Of a stretch of DNA of 64,000 nt, positions 13,721 through 27,127 are shown piece after piece; positions within the stretch are counted from its first letter, which is position 1; each line of letters opens with the position of its first letter. This DNA is from Lethocerus indicus (lineage: Eukaryota; Arthropoda; Insecta; Hemiptera; Belostomatidae): positions 14,411,575-14,475,574 of the forward strand of contig JACDQD010000005.1 in the NCBI GenBank assembly GCA_019843655.1. The letters run 5' to 3'. Under the pieces are notes generated by a model, which did not search any database, was not told the DNA's origin, and worked only from the letters and a program-made list of their open reading frames with translations. The translations under genes were made by a program, and so were the position numbers.

Positions 13721-16700
13721 CTTCGAATTTATCAATGAGCCAATTGACGGACGCTGATAGGACATCTATAAACTTATACATTGGAGCCGCACACCTACAT
13801 TTATTAATGCATATTTATTCGTCATAAATATGATTATATTACCAACGATAGACATTTAATATTCATTGAGCCACGCTTCTGCTTTTACGTCATGATTTAG
13901 ATCTAAACGGGCACTAATTATCCGACTCTCTGAACAGGATTAAAATACCCTAAATATTGATGGCATTAATAAGTGTGGTCAAGTTTAGTATTACCAATCT
14001 AGGGAAAGTGGTGCGGCTAGAAGAGTGGGGTCAGTGCCGTACATTATAATTCGTCAGGTATTTTGAAAATTTTGACGATTTTGGTCCATACGAGGATAAA
14101 TTAACGTTAGTTTTTCTTCTCTTCTTGAGGTCCATACACGAAATGAACACATTAAACAAAAGACGAATGCTTTTAAAAATAAATTACGGTTTCTATCGTG
14201 CCTAAGAGTACACCGAACTGACTTGGCAATCAACAAAGAATTGATAGGAAGACAGGAAAATGATTATATTTGTTCATTCTGTGTTTTCTCAAGACTGCGG
14301 TTCGTCCGTTGCGTTTTACGCTGGGCTATAATTTGAGACGCGTGCTGAAACGAGCCGCTGTCGTGTATCCGTCCCGTGGCTTTTTCTGTCGATCTCCCTC
14401 CCCCAAGGCGGCCCGGATATAGCCTTCTCTTTCTCCGTTTCCCTCTCTCTTTCGCCCGCATCTCCGCGTCAATAATAACACAAAGTCGAACTAATTAAAA
14501 ACGATTGTTAACGCACGCGGGACACCTGCCCCCCACCCTCTACTGTTACACACTGGGCGATTATTGTAGCAATAAGGAGAATAGGCCCGGGGCGGTGGAG
14601 AGTGGGGGATATTGTTATTACGAGATTAGTGGCTGCACTCAAGCCGCTTCTCTCCTTCTAAGGGAGGCCTCCTATTCCCCGGCCGAGGTAGGAGGGGCGC
14701 CCAGCCAGATTGGAGCCGCTCGATAACATTCGCCGTGCAACCGCGTCCACTTCAAACGGGCGTCGGGCGGTGCGAAATTCTGAAAAAGAGCAATCGCGGA
14801 CCAGAATGAAATGTGCGATCTGAGCCGTAGTCACCACATGTCAACATGGCCGGGGGAATATCTTTTGCAGCGGTATATAAAACGCAGAAAAGTATTGCCT
14901 TTTAAAACGGAGGCGGATAAAATCGTGGAAAACGAAATGGTGGTACTTGGCGCATTCTTCTAAATACTTACAGGGTTTGTGTCTGTCTATCATCGGAGAA
15001 ACCTGAAAAATGCATAGGTACTCCAGCTATCCAAATTTGAATACCGATCAATACATCAATCAATAGATCAATTCAAAGAAATCAGGTGTGTAAATATCTT
15101 ACACACATTTGAATGTAAATTCGTAATTCTGGACCGCGTTTAATATTTAAACCGGTTTGTTTTCGGACTGAAACAAGTCAAATGGAGACCGCAACGGTTT
15201 ATCTCCTTCCCCAGATGTCAAGCAAAGGTCGTTTTCGCGGTTTTTATTGTCTTATCTTCGAGCGAAGAATATAGCACGCGTTTTACACCCGGGTCGGGCC
15301 AATTAAGGTAGGAATTAAAGGAAAGATTTACGCCCCGAGACCGATGGCCCGCGGCGATAGCGCGCCCATTAGTACGTTCGAAGGCGTGTGCTCTCGGACA
15401 AAAGAGAATGAGAATGGAACGGGCGGCGGTAATCGAATGGTCGCAGATTGTATCGGGCGGTCCCGCAGGACCTGCCGGCAAGATTCCCACCTGCGCCAAA
15501 CCGCCATCCAACTATTTCCTGGCGCATCGCTAATAATAAGTTTACCGATCGTTCTCCAACGGCCGGCTATAAATTTGAGCCAGCCTCAAACCGAAGCCGA
15601 GCAATACCCGCCCATACACGCCTCAAATGAAATCAAGTCGGAAATACAATTCAGTGATTCCTTTTACTGCATTAGTGAGTTTTTCACATAAAATTCGCGA
15701 CAACAATTGTTGCCGGCACCAGAATTTAGCTACTTACGTTTTCAATTGGCGTTAAAAATGTTTTAAATATTACACGGATTTTGCGTGAGATACAAATTAG
15801 TGCATTCGATATTAAATCTTTCCATTTCATCCTGAAAAAATACCTTTCGCTCTCTTTCACTACTTCAAAACAATGAATACAAATGAAATACAATATATAA
15901 ACCTTTACGACAAAACGAAATTCTGGCCTATTTCAAATCATGCAAATCAAATTGAATTTTCACACTTCGATTTTGCAATTTTCGCGAGACCGGGCCTTTA
16001 AAATGTTTTTTTACGGAAATTATACGCCAGCGATATTTTCCAGCTTATAATTTGTGATCGTAAAAACCCGACACACACTCGACTGTACCGTCACCTGCTT
16101 TTCCAGGGTTGGAAGAAAACAAATAAAAATATGCAAAAAAAGGTCCAGATTTAAATCGATCGGACCCGTTAGCTAATTACGGTTGCCTTATTGGATCTCA
16201 GGGCCAATATTTTAATATCCTCATCCGGCTCAATATATTATATCCAGCCTGTAATTTCTGTCAGTGCGAGTACATCAGCGTCTGCGGGCCACCAAACCTG
16301 TCGTCGGATGCGGACAGCACCGCGACTTTTTCTTTCGTGGTAAATCATAAATACCGGTTGTCCACGTTCTAAAATTGTACTGTCTGAAAATTATAAATTA
16401 CATATAACGAAGTATTTACACACAGATCTCGCCTTGAACTTTTCGTTTGATTAGGCGAAGCGGCATTTACCGAAATATGGATGTGGTCTTGTCTCAGCGC
16501 ACTCAATTTGGGCCGGTTTACAAATCGAAAGGATTGCTTCGCGGAACTGAATTCGAATACAAATCGATGTCGAGCCCCCTAAAAGAACCGAGGATAGTTA
16601 GTCCTCGGGTACTAAAAGGAATAATTTCACGCGTACTGGCCGTATTACTAAATAAACAATGAATAACTTTACCGCTCAGACCACGAATGTACTTCTCACA

Positions 16701-19323
16701 GTTTTAATTACTGTCCGCATTGATTTAGTGCTAGAAAATAGTCGCCGGAGCGTTTTGAATATTTGTTCCATAGGTAGGCCCACCCAGGCCGAGAGCCCCG
16801 GTGTCGGTTCGCTCCTATAAAATGGATAGTCGGCCGTTCGCCGCTCGGTCTTATGAGTTCATTATCGCGGCCCCTGGGCAACGAATAAAAATACGAATTT
16901 AACGGTGCACTTTAATTAACTTGTTTCGGGCCTCCCCCCTCTCGGTACCATGAATATTCATGCGGCTCGGGATTAATTCAGGCCCCCGGCCGACCGGGTC
17001 CCTACCGAGCGGTACACCTCCGCCGCCGCCTGGACACTGCACGATCGCATCTCGGGCCTTTAACTAATGGACCGGCCTTTAATACCCTGTTGTCCGGAGT
17101 CGGCATTTTCGTAAACCGTTCGTTCTTCGTGTTCACCCTGCACCAATGTATCGCCGGTGGCCTACCCTTCCAGTGCGAATGTTTGTAATGACAGTGCCAT
17201 TGACCGATTCGAAATGAAAAAACTTATTATTGTCGATACTACATTATCCGCTTCACTCCCTTTTTCATGAAGGCGTATTACGTACTGAACGTAAGACTTG
17301 AAGTGTTACACCATCGATGGAGACCTGTATCCGACACGGGAGTAAAACGGACTAACTGAGAGCAGTATGTACAAAAATATTTAAGTTAATATTTAGAAAC
17401 CCTAGTAGGCAACCGGTGGACATTATTTTTACAGATGAATAAAACCGTAGCTTAGAGACGGAGGAATGGATGCGTCGCGGCACCTGAGTAATTGACAGTG
17501 ACAAACAGAGTGTAGGGCAGTTAGCCTCTAGTGAAGGGCGCGGGGGGCGGGGCGGTCCATGTCTGTTGGGTGCGCGAGCCCACTAATGGCCCCGTCTCAC
17601 TTTCGATCCCGACCCACACACCTCCCCGACGTTAAACAGCGGCCGGAACTCAGCACCCACGAATATAATCCGGCGGTCCGTTTATGATGACGAGGCCCCG
17701 GGATGGAAATTATCGCGGGTGAAAGCTTAATTATAGCTCGGGCTCGATAATTTAAAGACGGTGTCAAAACAAGACGCCTCTACCGACGCTCTCTCCATCA
17801 CCGAACTACCCATCTTTCTTCATATACCGCCTGACATATCTCATTCTATTAAATATTCCTTTTTAACGCTAGGATGGCTTTCTAAGATTAAGTTGCCCCC
17901 GGACGAGAAACTTCCTGGATTTTGTGAATAAATTTATTTGTTTCTGTTGTGCGCTATTATTGAGCGCGTTTTGGATAAGATAATGTCAATGTAAGAATTA
18001 ACAAAGAAAAAAATTACTATCTAACGTCGTTTGGTCTTGCAGTCGCATATAAACCACTTTTTTATTATTGATTATTTGTTTGCATATTCGGCTTTCAGAA
18101 TATACTAGATAGACATTCTCGTGGACCAGTCTCCAGGTAGTTCATGACAACCAAATTAAAGAATTAAATAATAAAAAATTGTCTAGCATTATTCGTGAAG
18201 TCGAAATACCTCGACTGACGATCGTTGTTAGTTGTTCTACTATCGGAACGTGTACTCAATTTCTGCCAATTGATTCCTGGCAATCTATTTAGAATATTTT
18301 ACCTTTAATAAAATGGCCATTTCTCTGTAAAAGTTGAATTTAATGACTATACTGGACGTATAAACAGGTCGCCTTAAAAACGTGATATATATTCGAAATA
18401 GGTTTAATAGAGGTAATTTATCATTGAAAAAATTGTTCTATTTTTGCTCGCCCTGAAGAGCTCACGGTAGTAATTTATTTATGGCACCGACGCGTTTTTA
18501 ATGCGTTTCAATAATACAGCGAGTCATAACATTATGTGCGACGATGACGAACACATGCGGGCTTGTTCGTCCCGACTCGTTCTTTTTCGCCATACCTATT
18601 ACTTCATTTTATTTGTAATTGTATCCACGATTGGCGCTTCGTTGCGTTAAAATAAATGAAGTATGCCCGGTACCCACGCGCAGTTTCATTATTTTCATTT
18701 GAAAATTCTCAAGTAAATTAATAAAACCAGGTTCAACAGTTTTGTCGGATGTATCCTACAATCCTACCGTGAGTAAATGAAAGTGGAAATATCGAATGGA
18801 GAAAGACTCATTAAAACCTGTTATTTAGCTTAATACACCTACCTGAAATGCTTTTTGAATTTCTACGAGTCTTGGTCTCGCTAACAACTTCAGGGACGGA
18901 TAAATTTCCAAAAAAGAAAACAAAAATGTTTTTGAAAAAAGACCTGTAAGGACGTCTACAGGCATACCTTAAACTGGTTCTTTTAAATTATAACTGTTGT
19001 GTTTTTAAAAATTTCACTCTCCGATATTAGAATACAGTTTTGATTGTGGAAACAAGATCAAATTCACTGGTTTAAATTTCCACTCTTATTGATGGGTCAT
19101 CTTTTTCTTCAGCTAATTGCCCGGCCGGACATATTAAATTAATAGGCCGCCTCCTGGAAACAACTCGAAATTCGTCATTAAAAACACCCAATAAAATTTA
19201 AATCCGGGGAGGAATGTTACGCCTCCGGTCAACTTTTACTGCCCAGAATTGCTCACATTTGAATAATGAAATCTCCGGCTCTTCCAATTATGAAGGAAAG
19301 TAGATTGATTCTTATAGATTTCA

Positions 19324-19326
<3 letters not shown>
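13721..19326. other. Non-coding stretch with several CpG-rich blocks
   Basis: No gene is supported. CpG-rich blocks alternate with AT-rich DNA at about 14380-14770, 15200-15620, 16750-17180 and 17450-17730. They contain TAAT-rich words between GC-rich words. Open frames reach 115 codons at 15344-15691 with no recognised domain. An 8-bp hairpin lies at 15086-15106 (GTGTGTAA, loop ATATC, TTACACAC). Around 17536-17555 there are three G runs, short of a full quadruplex motif. From 17800 to 19320 it is AT-rich and featureless. Confidence 0.5.

Positions 19327-19366
<40 letters not shown>
19327..19366 (+). repeat. (AC)20 microsatellite
   Basis: This is an uninterrupted AC dinucleotide array of 40 bp. 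Uninterrupted arrays of this length are usually length-variable between individuals. Confidence 0.97.
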
Positions 19367-19368
<2 letters not shown>

Positions 19369-20163
19369 ATGATACTTATACTTCGATTCATTCCGGTAAA
19401 TTCAGTTAATATAAATAAAATCTCGTTAAATGTTTATTCTTCTAATTGATAAAAAGTACTATTTTTCAGATTTAAGAGTGGCGCGGCGTAAACACATAGA
19501 TATTCCTTCAAATAAAAATGTCAACCAAGTTCTTTCCCCGATACTGTTTACCCAGTATCGGGTAAACCAAAGAACCCAACCAAACTCAGAACCAAAGTCT
19601 TCGTTTTTGGAACCGCAATTTATTTAATAGACATTGAACATAATGGGACTCAATAAAAAAAACCTGCATTGTACCGAAGCGGTTGAAATGACAGGCCAGA
19701 TTTCGAAATAAGATTTCTCTTCCCGTTTTAAAATTCAACGAGCGGTTACAAACCGCCTAAGTGTGATTCCCTCCTTATTAGTCGGCGTCCAGTCTACGCG
19801 GTAAAAATCGTCTTTCTCCGGGGAAATGCGGCCACATTATGCCCGATAAATAAAGGCGGGTAAAAGCCCTTTTCGAATCGAATAATATTTGGGTCCTTTC
19901 TGGGGGGATTAGAAGGGGGAATCCGAATGGGTGTTTAAGCGGATAAGTGGATGTCGCCAGTAGGACCAGTTCCTAGCCAGGATGGGGCCCTCTGTAATCT
20001 TGACTCGGCTTTAATACGGCAGTACAAATCCGTTATAACTTCTGACGGGGCCGCCAAATCTTGTCACAATAAACATTCCTCCACGACCACTCACAAGCAT
20101 CTCATTAAAAAGGTGTTTCCAACCGAATAATCTAAACTTTCCGCTTTCCGGTACAATGTATCC
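19367..20163. other. Non-coding stretch
   Basis: No gene is seen. A 65-codon frame at 19430-19627 shows no recognised motif. From about 19740 to 20030 the sequence is moderately GC-rich with frequent CG dinucleotides. Confidence 0.5.
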
Positions 20164-20190
20164 GTGCGTGGTCGAGTGGCAAACAAGTGA
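20164..20190 (+). repeat. tRNA-type A-box, second copy
   Basis: TGGTCGAGTGG at 20169-20179 is identical to the A-box at 2069-2079, and the next ten bases match with transition differences only. No acceptable B-box is seen in the following 40 bases, so this is at most the head of a broken SINE. Confidence 0.3.
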
Positions 20191-20303
20191 GTCGGAACCA
20201 AAGTCTGCCATCTTCCCATGAATGAAATTGCACTGTTTCTTATTTTTGTTTACAGAGTTATTTGCCCTTTGGATGTTCCAAATCATTAAACTGGCTACAC
20301 CTG

Positions 20304-20306
<3 letters not shown>

Positions 20307-20350
<44 letters not shown>
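20307..20350. repeat. (AT)22 microsatellite
   Basis: This is an uninterrupted AT array of 44 bp. Read as coding it gives an IYIYIY run, which is an artefact. It lies about 350 bp from the LINE relic, on that relic's 3' side. Confidence 0.97.
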
Positions 20351-20354
<4 letters not shown>

Positions 20355-20699
20355 TAAGATATAAGTATTTATACGTATAAAAAAAATATAAGCACATAGA
20401 TTATGTCTAGATGGTTTGCTATCTAGTAAAGCGTTCGATAAGCAGATGATGATTGGCTGGAAAGGCAGAGGCGTGGACCTCTAGTCACATGCGTAGGTAA
20501 CACCCAGCTGTGCAGTTATCTCAGGTGCTCTGCTCACTATCTCTGGGCCTGTAGTTCCTCTAACTAACAATTGTCGGTGCCCACATGTAGTTATGCAAAT
20601 TCAGGCTGGGGCACGAGCCTCCACTTTACGTGAACTTTTTTCTAATGCAAGCGTACGTTGGACACTGGTTCCGTACCTCTCGTCCAGTTCCTCACTTCA

Positions 20700-20918
20700 G
20701 AACTCGAGCATAAAGTTGAGACGTCTTCGGTAGAACATCCTTTCGTATCACCGAATTAATCTATGGATGTTATGCCCCACGCGGACATTACAAATTTCCT
20801 CATTAACCACTCTTTCTAACGCTTTGCCTAGTACCGACAAGAGTGAGATTGAAGTGTAGGCCTTGGGGTCATTCATCGATGTCCCGCCTTTAAACCTCAG
20901 TCGGTTGGGTGCTAACCT
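20700..20918 (-). pseudogene. LINE (non-LTR retrotransposon) reverse transcriptase relic
   Basis: The minus strand reads SISLLSVLGKALERVV within 20793-20858, preceded by an NDPKAY-type stretch at 20856-20873 and by FKGG at 20883-20894. In LINE reverse transcriptases of the R1, I and jockey type this block reads Y-R-P-I-S-L-L-x-V-L-G-K-x-L-E-R. Here the R-P is replaced by T-S. After an in-frame stop and a shift of frame, KGCSTEDV follows at 20720-20743 in the expected order. It corresponds to the K-G-R-S-T-E-D motif, with R changed to C as a CpG transition would do. The catalytic F/Y-A-D-D motif is not found, and both ends fade into unreadable sequence. This is a dead, 5'- and 3'-truncated copy. 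The exact clade is uncertain. Confidence 0.85.
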
Positions 20919-23900
20919 TCCAATGGTAATGGAAATTCACATGGGAACTGTCACATAATAAATAATTCTACAGATCGCTGGGAAGAGTGATAAGTGATGA
21001 TCTGGAAACCAAAGTAATTAATTACCGTGTCCAGTTATCGACGGATTATTATAATTAAATGTAATATTGGTATATTGGCGAAGCATATTAAATAAATAAT
21101 GACCTCCAGACTTAGCTTATCTGGTCCCACATCGAGACTGATAGGTTGCTCAACACCACATCCATTAGCCACATATGGCGAAACGCCAATTTTATATTTT
21201 ATATTTTAACCTCAATTTCCTTTTTTATGTTGTCAATTTTCAAACGGGAATCAAGAAAGTGGAAATTTGGAATACCTGTTTGGTAGTTATAGTACACCGG
21301 GTTGGACTGTGGTCCGAGTACAAGAGCGTAAAATTGCGGTAAAATTCATTTTAAAATAAAAATCCTGCGGTATAAAAAGCCAAGTATAAAAATAGAAGGA
21401 AAATACTCTGAATTAATGCTGTGTACGTGGACATGAGCGAACGGGTGTGTACTTCAATGCCAATCCGAAGTACAGACGAATATAGTTTTATTTGTATTTT
21501 CGGGAAGTCAAATGATTATCTGCGATAACGCTCTCGGCCCCGGACAATTTATGGTATTAAACCGAAACAACGATTTCCATATTACAAACCATACGGGCAG
21601 TAAGATGGTCTCTTTGTCCTTTTCGGCGGACACCCCACCTGCCTAATTTTGGACAGCCGATAACTTCAGCACCATGTGGGTTTTCGGTGTTACATTTTTT
21701 TTGGTTTTTGTAAAATATCGTTAAGAATCAATTGCACCTCCACATTTATACTAACCACCACTTCTTGTTTAGTTCGATCAACATTAAGCAAGATTCCGGC
21801 ATAAAGACAATGGAAAGAACTCGGATGTTATTTAAGATTTTAAATATGATGGCGGAATGCTAAAACTGGAACTGATCGGAAAGGTGAAAAGAGATAGTAT
21901 AACGGTTGTGTAAAATTGTTGGAAGCCTTCAACTTCAACAGTTAACCGACCTGCACACACTACATCACTATATAACTATTAGAATGCTATTGATGACGAA
22001 ACAAATATTGGCCTGGCTTAGGACAGAATGAGTGAGATAATTTCTCAAGTGTTCCTCAAAACTTCCGATCCGATCTTGAGGAATACATTAAAATTACATA
22101 TAATAGGAGATGAGGCTGTAATTATTACCTTTAATATTACAATAAAATCATTAATTGTTTTAATTGTTAACCTAATTCAAAAAAAATATTATTATTAATC
22201 AATCGTCTATTCGTATTTATGTCTCACTAGAATTGAATTGCTATTTTCCAGTTAGGTGATAAAGCAACATAAAAGGACATCCCAACTGGTCATGGGGAGT
22301 CCTTCAATGGGGAAAATCCGCCCCATTTGCCATTATAGCCTCGAGCCGCTAGCATCGTTAGCTGTATGAAAAAGTCTGAAAGCAGCCGGCAATTAGGCGT
22401 CTCGTATCCTTCGGCAACGAAGATTTGCGGAGTGCTTAAGCAAAGCCAATTGAAGCAAATATTTTAAACCGAGGTAATAACCTGTTGTATAAGCTGATCC
22501 CTAACCCAATTGAAACCATCATTTTTTTCAACATTAAAACAATTAAAGTCCCAGCATTCATTCTCCCGTAGCCGTGTTTTCCTCAAATTTATTATTTGGG
22601 TGTGTTGAGATACAAGGCCCACGCTTCGCATTTAAACTGAAAGCGTATGTCTAAATATTCACTTACCGAAAATGTTTACTTTTTCCATAATTTATGAAAT
22701 TTTATGTCTGGTTAAAGAACCCTACCTGTAAGGTGCGCAGAAAACCTTCTTCCATCTTAGGATGAATGCATATTTTTTACATTGTCCAAATATACGCTTA
22801 GCCATGTATGTCCGTGAAAAGGCCTTTTTAAGCCTGTTTCTATATCAAAATAGTTCGGTATTCTTTGTAGATTTGAAGGAGGTAGTATTTTGGGTTCCTT
22901 TCATGAGGAATAGTGTAAACATCGCAAGGGAAATAATTATTCGCTTTGGCAGTTTCAACGTTGCTAATTTACGTGACCATTTTTGAATACAGAATTGTAC
23001 TATTGAGACTCTGCTCGGTTGAATGCAAATTTGGACGGAGGCCTTCTAGGGCGGGATTCCGAGGTGGATGTTGGGTAGGCGGCGCATCTGTCCTAGTTAA
23101 GCAAGAGTTGACAGCGCGGGCCCGGCAAAGCAGGTGTCTCCCTTTCGGTGAAAGTGATTGCTCCTTCCTCGGCCGAGGCCCAGGGTAATCTCCGCTCCCT
23201 TTCTGTTCGGATTTGTATGTCTCTTTCCCCCGGGTACTTCCTCGTTATCCTTGCCCTCAAAAAAGCCCCCCGCTCGCCCGCGATCATTGAATTATGTACC
23301 CGCTTGCGAGACAAGTGAGCGGTGTCGTTTGTCAGCCCTTAATTGAACCGTTCGGATCTGGAATTTTTCGACTCTCTAATGAGAGAGTGACTAATGAAAA
23401 ATTAAATAAAACGTAAAACTTTAAAGATAATAGCTGGTATTAAAATTTACAATAAACTGCCATTTCATAGGGTAAACTTTGTGTTGGGATAGGTAGTTGT
23501 GTTGGGACGTGACAATATTCAGTAATGCTTATGCTGATTTTACAATACGTGGTAGACAAGTCACGGGAATATTAATTACCAATAATATTTCTCGAAGCCA
23601 ATTGCAGGTCGTACTTTACATTCTAGCCCGGGGCACTCAAATTCCACCTTTCGGTTTTGCATATCATAATAAGCAACATTCTTTACAGTGTTCAGTATAG
23701 AAATTGATTACCTTCTCCAGTACACATTATCATTAGGTATTTTGAAAATAATTTAAAAAACTATTACTAAGTACATTATTTATTTTCATTGCCGATCCTC
23801 AATTGTTGGAAATACAACTCATTAAAATTGGACTTAATAATATATATACAATTCCAAAAGAAAAAAGTTTCGGACCAGTATCTGGCCGAAAGAGGTATGT

Positions 23901-25027
23901 TTAAGAAAGATGGAATGAGCGATGAAATATTCATAACTCTCACTCCTAATTAAACACTTTCTATATATACATCGGTCAGTTTCTCGGTCACAATTGAAGC
24001 GGCTGGAAAGACCATTGCGTCACTATCGAAACCATTAATTCACAGCCAATAAATCATTGGGAACACGCATAAAGTCAAGACGAACCAGGGCATCGGTGAT
24101 GTCGGATAGAATTCATATTAACCGTAGGGAGGGCATGCGCTCGGAAAAGGGGGATAACTCTCCATTAACATATTCATTGAACAAATAAATTCAAGGGTGT
24201 GTTGATTTATAAGGCGGCAATAGACCCGGCCCCGTTTATCGTTCATCGATGGGTATTTCGATCGTGACGGCCGCCTTTGATAGAATCACCCTGATGTGTT
24301 CGACTCGTTCTATCTCTATATGCCGAAAATTATATTGTACCGATGATTTAGTGTCGGGTTTCATAATATACACTTCGGCCGTCTCGTACCGGACCGAATC
24401 TGATTAAGGACATGTCCAGTCGGGCCCGTTGACAAGTTGTATACCAATATGAATTATGGGCGGCGCGACGTAAAGGGCATTCGAGGAATTAGAAATTTGT
24501 TCTAAAATTTTCTCTTTTCAAACCGACATGATGCTTCATCAGCAACGAATGCGATTACGTCACCGCTTCACTAAAGTTTATTTGAGTAAATACGACTAAA
24601 TATTTATCAGTTGTGCATATATTATTATATTATACGACTAGGAAAAATAATAGTACGGGTTAGGAATACACTGTAATAAACTTAGTACATGGTATACATG
24701 TTAAATGTAACATCCTCCGAGGATCGGATATTGAAACGAAGCTGATCGGGCAAGACAATACTCGGGTTCTGATATCGCGCTTTCCCCTATATTTATTTTC
24801 CTATCTTTGTACTTATTAATATTGTTTTTGTGACGTCTACTAGATATAGTAACAGTGTTAGAAACCCTAGAAGGCTCCTTATTTGATTTCCAATTTTTGT
24901 TCACCTGGCATTCTCCTAACCGTCATAAACGAAGGAGACACCTTGTGCCCAGTTTAGTTGCGGCTTTGGCAATCCCGTTGTCAGCAGTAATTCTAAAAGG
25001 GGGTTTGGTTCTGTCCTGCATCAACGG
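20919..25027. other. AT-rich non-coding stretch
   Basis: No gene is supported. Upstream LINE sequence may continue for a short way past 20918, since a W-K pair is readable in another frame near 20925, but I cannot follow it further. A GC-rich block at about 23030-23350 carries overlapping frames on both strands (80 codons at most) without domains. The remainder is AT-rich, with short runs of TA and poly-A only. Confidence 0.5.
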
Positions 25028-25045
25028 GTGGATGACGGCGCCGGG

Positions 25046-25252
25046 ATGAGCGGTGCGTTCGCCGGAGCGGATCAAGAGGGTACCCACATTGTTATTTTTC
25101 TGTGTATCATGGCTCCTCCGCCGCTCAGTCCGTCACCATCATTTAGCACCGTCGGATCCGACCGCGTGTCGCGGCTTGTCACACATCTTCACCAGTGCTG
25201 CCCGAACTTGGAGTACGGTGCAGACCCCGGGGCACGGATAACCAGACACCAG
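25046..25252 (+). other. Possible 5' coding exon ending at a splice donor
   Basis: An ATG at 25046 has G at -3, and a second in-frame ATG at 25109 has A at -3 and G at +4. The frame runs open to CAG|GTAAAC at 25252/25253, a good donor match, leaving phase 0 after a glutamine (69 codons from the first ATG). The peptide is proline- and serine-rich around residues 23-33 and then includes DRVSRLVTHLHQCC. The segment is GC-richer than its flanks. I recognise no domain, saw no downstream partner exon, and chance can produce this combination. Confidence 0.15.
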
Positions 25253-26319
25253 GTAAACTATCAATGCTCTCTACATACACTACTCCACCCACTCGCATCA
25301 CACTCTAAAATAACTGTTCCATTATTATTTAATAATTTAATACACTATACAAATACTCCTGACTGGGTTTAGAGCTATTTATCCGAGCTAATTAATCGTT
25401 TTGTTGACGTCATAACGTTAATAACCTTATGTACTCAGTCGGATATATTGATGCTTTTTTCTTCCGTTTATTTTCTCATTCATTTCTAATGTCTTAATTA
25501 TATTATTCGGATATTATTATTTGTTTGTTATAAATAATTTAAGTAATTATTAAAGTGATGGGATAAACTCATAGAACGAAGTTTCTTTCGGAGTATAACA
25601 AGAAATCCTGAATAACATTTCACCATGTTTTCATTGAAACTTATATTATTTTGGACGAATATTTTCCTAATTAATATAAATATTCCTCTAATTACCTGAG
25701 CAGACCAATTACTTTTATTGATATTTATTTATTACTTTTAATTATTATTATATAGGTAAATGAAGAATTCTTTTACTTTTTTATTCTCATGTTTGCGCCC
25801 ATTCATATTCTTTCAAATGGTGTTACTAATTCGGTATTACGATTTTACGACATTCCTATCCGGCCCAACACCTTCGGACGATCAATAATTTGAGAATTAA
25901 TTATCCCTCATTACAAGATCAAGGATGGTTCGCGGCAGACCGGAGAAAGTAAAGCATTAAACTCGAAACTAGCCAAGGAGTAGTCAACAGAGATCATCAT
26001 TTACGACCACCTCACGGTCGTAATTCCGTGCATGGAGCATCTGGACGCGCCAGATCTCGGGAATAAATTCTGGATTGAATATAATAAACGCCGGCGTCAG
26101 CAGACCCTAGCTATGATTTCTTAATATGGACTAGTATATTGTGTAAAATGTGACGTTAATGTTAGGAACCCGATGGTTTTCTTCCTTCGGGAAGGACCAC
26201 ACACGTCTCGACTTAAATATTTTTATTTTTGACCCTACTGATGATATTGCACTATAATATTGTCAAGTTGAATTTTTTCAAAATTTTGAATTCATTTATA
26301 ACTAAATGACGTTAAAAGT

Positions 26320-26322
<3 letters not shown>
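25253..26322. other. AT-rich non-coding stretch
   Basis: No gene is seen. The stretch 25380-25800 is very AT-rich with short TTA and ATTATT runs. If 25046-25252 were an exon, this would be its intron, but nothing here demands it. Confidence 0.5.

Positions 26323-26365
<43 letters not shown>
26323..26365. repeat. (TA)21 microsatellite
   Basis: This is an uninterrupted TA array of 43 bp, followed by T-rich sequence. Shorter TA runs recur at about 26693-26705 and 26869-26887. Confidence 0.97.
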
Positions 26366-26370
<5 letters not shown>

Positions 26371-27127
26371 ACTAAATAAAGTTTAAAGTTTCAATTTTTT
26401 TTTTAAATAACAAATTGTATCCGTGCAAGATACAAATTATAATTTAATACGGCATGTTTCTTTAATCATCCAGGTTCTCCAGGAATTCTAATATCGTTTG
26501 ACAAGGACTATTATTACTTTTCTTAAGTAAGAGCCGGTTTCATTAGATGTTATCACCCGAGTGATGAACGTCATATTTAGGCCTGGACCAATGAATCGCT
26601 CTGAGTTATAGTTAACACTGATACGATCGTCATATATCTGATCCCGGCTAAAGAAGTAATAACCCATTCCGATAATTTTAGAAGTAATGTTTTATATATA
26701 TATATCGGTCAAAATGACAATCTGACAAAAGTGCAATATATACATATTGTATGCTATGACTTGCATTCAATTTTCTTTATATCATCAATTACTGATTTCT
26801 TGGAGAGACTAAATAAGTGTAATAATCAATGTAACATGAGGAACTCATTTTTGATCGATAATGTACGTATATATATATGTATATATAACCGATTTTATGT
26901 GGTTATAAGGCTGCCCCCCTACGTTTCCAATACATGTATCGTCATACCTGAAAAGATGAAAGTAAGTTCCGCGATAAGAACAGAAATAATATAGAATCAA
27001 TATATGGTTTTATGGTTACAATAAATGTCATTCAACCATCAATTATAATTACGCGAGAGTAAACGTTCTGGCTTCTCATACCTTGAAACAAATTGATGTC
27101 TGTTTGATGAAAAATCTTCGGAATTTT
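26366..27127. other. AT-rich non-coding stretch
   Basis: No gene is seen. An 87-codon frame at 26731-26994 has low-complexity I/Y content from TA runs and no recognised motif. Confidence 0.5.

Noticed and set aside
20428..20450. Reverse transcriptase ADD-like motif on the plus strand
   Set aside because: It reads stop-A-D-D-D on the strand opposite to the LINE relic, with stops around it, so it is coincidental.
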